A stretch of 8,431 nt of DNA from Candidatus Woesearchaeota archaeon (lineage in GTDB: Archaea > Nanobdellota > Nanobdellia > Pacearchaeales > GW2011-AR1), in the NCBI GenBank assembly GCA_012798335.1, contig JAAZNJ010000017.1, forward strand, positions 1-8,431, given 5' to 3'. Shown here one piece after another: positions 5,920 through 8,431 of this stretch. A program made the position numbers and the translations under genes. Within the stretch, counting starts at the first letter, position 1. Every line of letters begins with the position of its first letter. The notes under the pieces are model-generated. The model searched no databases. It was not told where the DNA came from and worked only from the letters and a program-made list of their open reading frames with translations.

Positions 5920-6639
5920 TTAGATCATTTTTCTTATCTTAAACCTAAAATCTTGATTCTTCCTGTCTATATAAGCAGATAATATTAAATCACCTAAAAC
6001 TACCTTGTAAATTCCTTCATTCAATGGAATTTTAGAATATCTTGAAAAAAGAGTTATAACACTCATTATATCTTCTTTAGTCAAATAGATAATACTTGGC
6101 ATTACTCCCATAGAACCCTTTACTATTACATTATCATTAGGATTTGCTACTATCTCTCTTACCTTTGGATCATTGATGAGAGGATTTAATTTATAAAAAT
6201 TTAAATTTATCCTCTCTGGAACAGGTTTTAAATAATTTAAATGGCTTGGTAAAGAAATATCTGGAATATCTAAAAATCTCTTTTTTAATTTATAATCTCT
6301 TCCTTTTGAGATAGATTGAGGATTTTGAGTAGACTTGGGAATTTGATTATTTAATTGATTGTTTATATATTTGTTCCTATTCAACTGATTATTCATTGCA
6401 ATTTTTAAATTGTTTCTTAATTGTATCTGTTTTAATATTTCTATTTTGTTTAACATATCTCCAAAAACATGTTCAAAATCTTTTTCTGATTCTTTTGTGT
6501 CTTCTTTTTTTTCTATTACTTTTTTTAAATTAGCAATCTCTTTAGATTTAGAATTCTTAATTAACATTAATGTGAAATAAATTAAAATCTTCTTTTTTAA
6601 ATTTTCTTGAATTATCTTCTTAGAAAGAACATTTTCCAT
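5920..6639 (-). CDS. Secretion-ATPase N-domain-like protein lacking the ATPase domain
   Basis: The first two thirds (1-140 of 239 aa) are helical, Lys/Asn-rich and of low complexity, with an Asn/Gln-rich stretch at 78-108. The C-terminal part (about 147-239) reads LNPLINDPKVREI at 151-163, then a strand, LTKEDIMSVITLFSRYSKIPL, VVLGDLILSAYI and finally FRFKIRKM. This order resembles the N-terminal domain of type II/IV secretion ATPases (GspE/TadA/ArlI), which ends in IRK just before the RecA-like domain. Here the protein stops there: no Walker A or B is present. I chose the ATG at 6639, 7 bp after the previous stop, over an in-frame TTG at 6666 that would overlap it by 20 bp; neither has a Shine-Dalgarno sequence. 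It is the second gene of a two-gene unit. The fold match is by eye, so moderate. Confidence 0.75.
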   Translation of the reverse strand: MENVLSKKIIQENLKKKILIYFTLMLIKNSKSKEIANLKKVIEKKEDTKESEKDFEHVFGDMLNKIEILKQIQLRNNLKIAMNNQLNRNKYINNQLNNQIPKSTQNPQSISKGRDYKLKKRFLDIPDISLPSHLNYLKPVPERINLNFYKLNPLINDPKVREIVANPNDNVIVKGSMGVMPSIIYLTKEDIMSVITLFSRYSKIPLNEGIYKVVLGDLILSAYIDRKNQDFRFKIRKMI

Positions 6640-6646
6640 TTTATTT

Positions 6647-7132
6647 TTATTCAAGAGGTCTGACAAACTTTTGATTTAAAGATTGTTTCCCTAATGTGTC
6701 TGCAGAAATTGTTTTTGGTTTATAAGGAGAATTTGTTTGAGGATAAATATTTGTTGATTGAGAATATGGGGAAGAATATGGGTTTGAAAAAGGAACATTT
6801 TGTTGAGATTCTTTTTCATGTAATAAAGTTATACCCTTTGCTATAATTTTGTTTTGTTCTAATAGATTATCTAATTTCTCTGATAATTGATTATTTATCT
6901 TATTATTATCTCCCAATGAAAAATCTTTATCTGCTATAGCCTTTGCAGAAATTTCAAATAATTCTAATAGTTTAGAGATCTGAGAAGATAAATCTTCTAA
7001 TTTAACAGCAAGATTTGTCATAACTCTTTGTAATGAAACAAAATTTTCAATTAATTTATTATTAATTCCTTCTTCTATAGCATCATCTTTTTTTATCACA
7101 CTCTTTTTTTGGAGTTTTGTTGATTTAACCAT
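6647..7132 (-). CDS. Coiled-coil protein of unknown function, partner of the secretion-like gene
   Basis: This 161-aa protein has a basic N-terminus, a predicted coiled coil at about 25-65 (LIENFVSLQRVMTNLAVKLE, then SSQISKLLELFEISAKAIAD at 49-68) and a second helix at 82-108 (LSEKLDNLLEQNKIIAKGIT and on). Residues 111-161 are Pro/Ser/Tyr/Asn-rich and probably disordered. No signal peptide or membrane helix is seen, so it is probably cytosolic. The heptad-like Leu/Ile spacing suggests oligomers. From memory, proteins with an LLELFEISAK...QNKxIAKGxxLLHE pattern recur in Woesearchaeota/Pacearchaeota genomes beside genes like the next one, but I know no assigned role. It leads a two-gene unit from a good TATA box; the following ATG lies 7 bp after its stop, so the two products probably act together. 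Confidence 0.8.
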   Translation of the reverse strand: MVKSTKLQKKSVIKKDDAIEEGINNKLIENFVSLQRVMTNLAVKLEDLSSQISKLLELFEISAKAIADKDFSLGDNNKINNQLSEKLDNLLEQNKIIAKGITLLHEKESQQNVPFSNPYSSPYSQSTNIYPQTNSPYKPKTISADTLGKQSLNQKFVRPLE

Positions 7133-7153
7133 TGAATATAAATATCTTTTTTA

Positions 7154-7161
7154 TTTATAAA
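7154..7161 (-). promoter_or_regulatory. TATA box for the coiled-coil gene unit
   Basis: The palindromic octamer TTTATAAA is centred 25-26 bp upstream of the ATG at 7132 on the minus strand, with the A-rich ACAAAAT before it as a possible BRE. This predicts a leaderless transcript for the two-gene unit and separates it from the upstream PEP synthase gene. Confidence 0.6.
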
Positions 7162-7277
7162 ATTTTGTTCTTCATCATATTTTATTATTTTTTATCTTCT
7201 TAATTATTTCTTAATAATTATCGTTTTTATTTAGTTTTTAATTAATTTTATATGTCTTTTTTTAATTGTCTTTTATT

Positions 7278-8431
7278 TTATTCATTTGTATATTGTCTGG
7301 GTTCTTCACCTATCTGTTTTTCAATTTCAGCAATATAATCTGAAATCTCTTTTGCCACATCTGCATTAACAGTTATACTATCTATATGATTTTTTACTAA
7401 AAATTCAACCATCTCTTTTTTACTTCCTGCTTGTCCGCAAATACTTGTTTCTACATTATTTCTTTTACATACTCTTAACACATAAGCAATCTGTGATAAA
7501 ACTGCAGGATGCATTTCATTATATAAATCTTGAATTAGCTCATTACCCCTATCTACTGCAAGGATATATTGTGTTAGATCATTTGTCCCTAATGAGATAA
7601 ATGAAATGCCCTCCTCACATAATTCTCTTATCAATTGAATAGCAGCAGGAGTTTCTATCATAATCCCTAATTTATAGTTCTTAAAATCTATTTTATCTAA
7701 TATTTTTTTAGTTTCTTTTAATTCTTCTACTGAAATAACTTGGGGTAATAAAATCCCTATTTTTTTACCTTCTTCGTTTATTCTTTTTAAGGCATTTAAC
7801 TCTGAAGTTAATATCTCTTTATTTTTTAATCCATATCTTATTCCATGTAATCCTAACATAGGATTTAATTCTATTGTTTTTGGAGAACCTTCTAAATTTC
7901 TAAATTCATCACTTCTTATGTCTGAAGTTCTTACCCAAATTTCATCAAAAAATTTAGAAATTTCTTTTACGCCTTTATAAATTGCATCCTCATATTCTTT
8001 TATATTTCCTTCTTTGATAAAATAATTTGGGTGTTTACCTAATTCTGCTATTATTCCTTCAATTCTTGTTAATCCCACTTGTTTTATTCCTGTTTTTGCT
8101 GCTCTTTCTGCAAAATTAGGCATATCTACTATAACTTTTATTTTTGTTTTTGTTTTAGAAGTTATTTGCATAACTTCTTTTTGTTTTGTTTCTGCTAATT
8201 TTCCTTCATAAACTTTTCCTGCAAAACCATCTACTGTTACAATGTTATCATCTTTTAGCTTAGATGTTGCTTCTCTTGTTCCTACAACAGCAGGTATCCC
8301 CATTTCCCTTGAAACAATTGAAGCATGAGCTGTCATTCCTCCTTCATCTGTAATTATCCCAGAACATTTTTGCATTGTTACAACCATATCAGGATTAGTC
8401 ATAATTGTTACTAATATATCTCCTTTCTGTA
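7278..8431 (-). CDS. ppsA: Phosphoenolpyruvate synthase, C-terminal part (cut by right edge)
   Basis: PEP synthase converts pyruvate and ATP to PEP, AMP and phosphate in the cytosol, the entry step of gluconeogenesis. The frame is open to the right edge, and the codons before the ATG at 8402 read QKGDILVTI, the normal family sequence, so that ATG is internal; 384 codons plus the stop are visible or partly visible. The phosphohistidine domain holds GGMTAHASIVSREMGIPAVVGT, with the swivelling His codon at 8325-8327. The C-terminal PEP/pyruvate TIM barrel follows: GLTRIEG, VRTSDIRSDEF, NPMLGLHGIRYG, LPQVIS, MIETPAAIQL, SLGTNDLTQYILAVDR and SICGQAGS, whose Cys is the usual acid-base residue. The N-terminal ATP-grasp domain is missing only because of the edge. 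Pyruvate phosphate dikinase shares this part, but the GT-N-D-L-T-Q and CGQA details favour PEP synthase. The 145 bp after its stop has no clear terminator. Confidence 0.9.
   Translation of the reverse strand, partial: QKGDILVTIMTNPDMVVTMQKCSGIITDEGGMTAHASIVSREMGIPAVVGTREATSKLKDDNIVTVDGFAGKVYEGKLAETKQKEVMQITSKTKTKIKVIVDMPNFAERAAKTGIKQVGLTRIEGIIAELGKHPNYFIKEGNIKEYEDAIYKGVKEISKFFDEIWVRTSDIRSDEFRNLEGSPKTIELNPMLGLHGIRYGLKNKEILTSELNALKRINEEGKKIGILLPQVISVEELKETKKILDKIDFKNYKLGIMIETPAAIQLIRELCEEGISFISLGTNDLTQYILAVDRGNELIQDLYNEMHPAVLSQIAYVLRVCKRNNVETSICGQAGSKKEMVEFLVKNHIDSITVNADVAKEISDYIAEIEKQIGEEPRQYTNE

Noticed and set aside
6640..6666. TTG start at 6666 for the secretion-like protein (9 more residues)
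   Set aside because: It would overlap the previous gene by 20 bp and has no Shine-Dalgarno sequence. The in-frame ATG at 6639 lies 7 bp after the previous stop, as is usual in compact operons.
8400..8402. ATG at 8402 as the true start of the PEP synthase-like gene
   Set aside because: The frame stays open to the edge, and the upstream codons (QKGDILVTI) match the family sequence just before the phosphohistidine domain, so the gene is cut by the window rather than shortened.

Overview
The window is strongly AT-rich and archaeal. Four genes point to an archaeon: an archaeal/eukaryal-type PheS, the RNase P protein Rpp30, an archaeal-type UMP kinase and a DUF357 protein. Short TATA-like boxes lie about 25 bp upstream of several start codons, which is the layout of leaderless archaeal transcripts. 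Low GC, tight spacing, shortened proteins and several genes typical of small-genome lineages suggest a DPANN archaeon of the Woesearchaeota/Pacearchaeota kind. That placement is inference; no rRNA gene is present to confirm it.

Layout. Positions 1-3329 hold a leftward gene series: UMP kinase, RNase P Rpp30 (overlapping it by 20 bp), PheS, a HIT-family hydrolase, and the first 42 codons of an unknown gene cut by the left edge. From 3407 a rightward gene encodes a DisA_N-type diadenylate cyclase (c-di-AMP synthase) with a C-terminal hydrophobic hairpin. A leftward DUF357 gene faces it. Two rightward genes follow for cell-envelope proteins: a secreted or anchored protein of 262 aa and a 90-aa single-pass membrane protein. 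The stretch 5619-5919 holds a poly-T terminator candidate, a duplicated TATA-like element and a 74-codon open frame with no usable start, probably a broken small gene. Positions 5920-7132 hold a leftward two-gene unit: a coiled-coil protein followed by a protein whose C-terminal 90 residues resemble the N-terminal domain of type II/IV secretion ATPases but which has no ATPase domain. The right end (7278-8431) is the C-terminal part of a phosphoenolpyruvate synthase cut by the right edge.

How they fit together. The left block covers nucleotide metabolism, tRNA processing and tRNA charging. The middle combines second-messenger synthesis with envelope proteins, but nothing in the sequence proves a functional link. 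The most interesting pieces are the membrane-tailed cyclase, the ATPase-less secretion-like domain with its coiled-coil partner, and the start-less frame behind a doubled TATA element. No tRNA, rRNA, CRISPR array or insertion sequence was seen.
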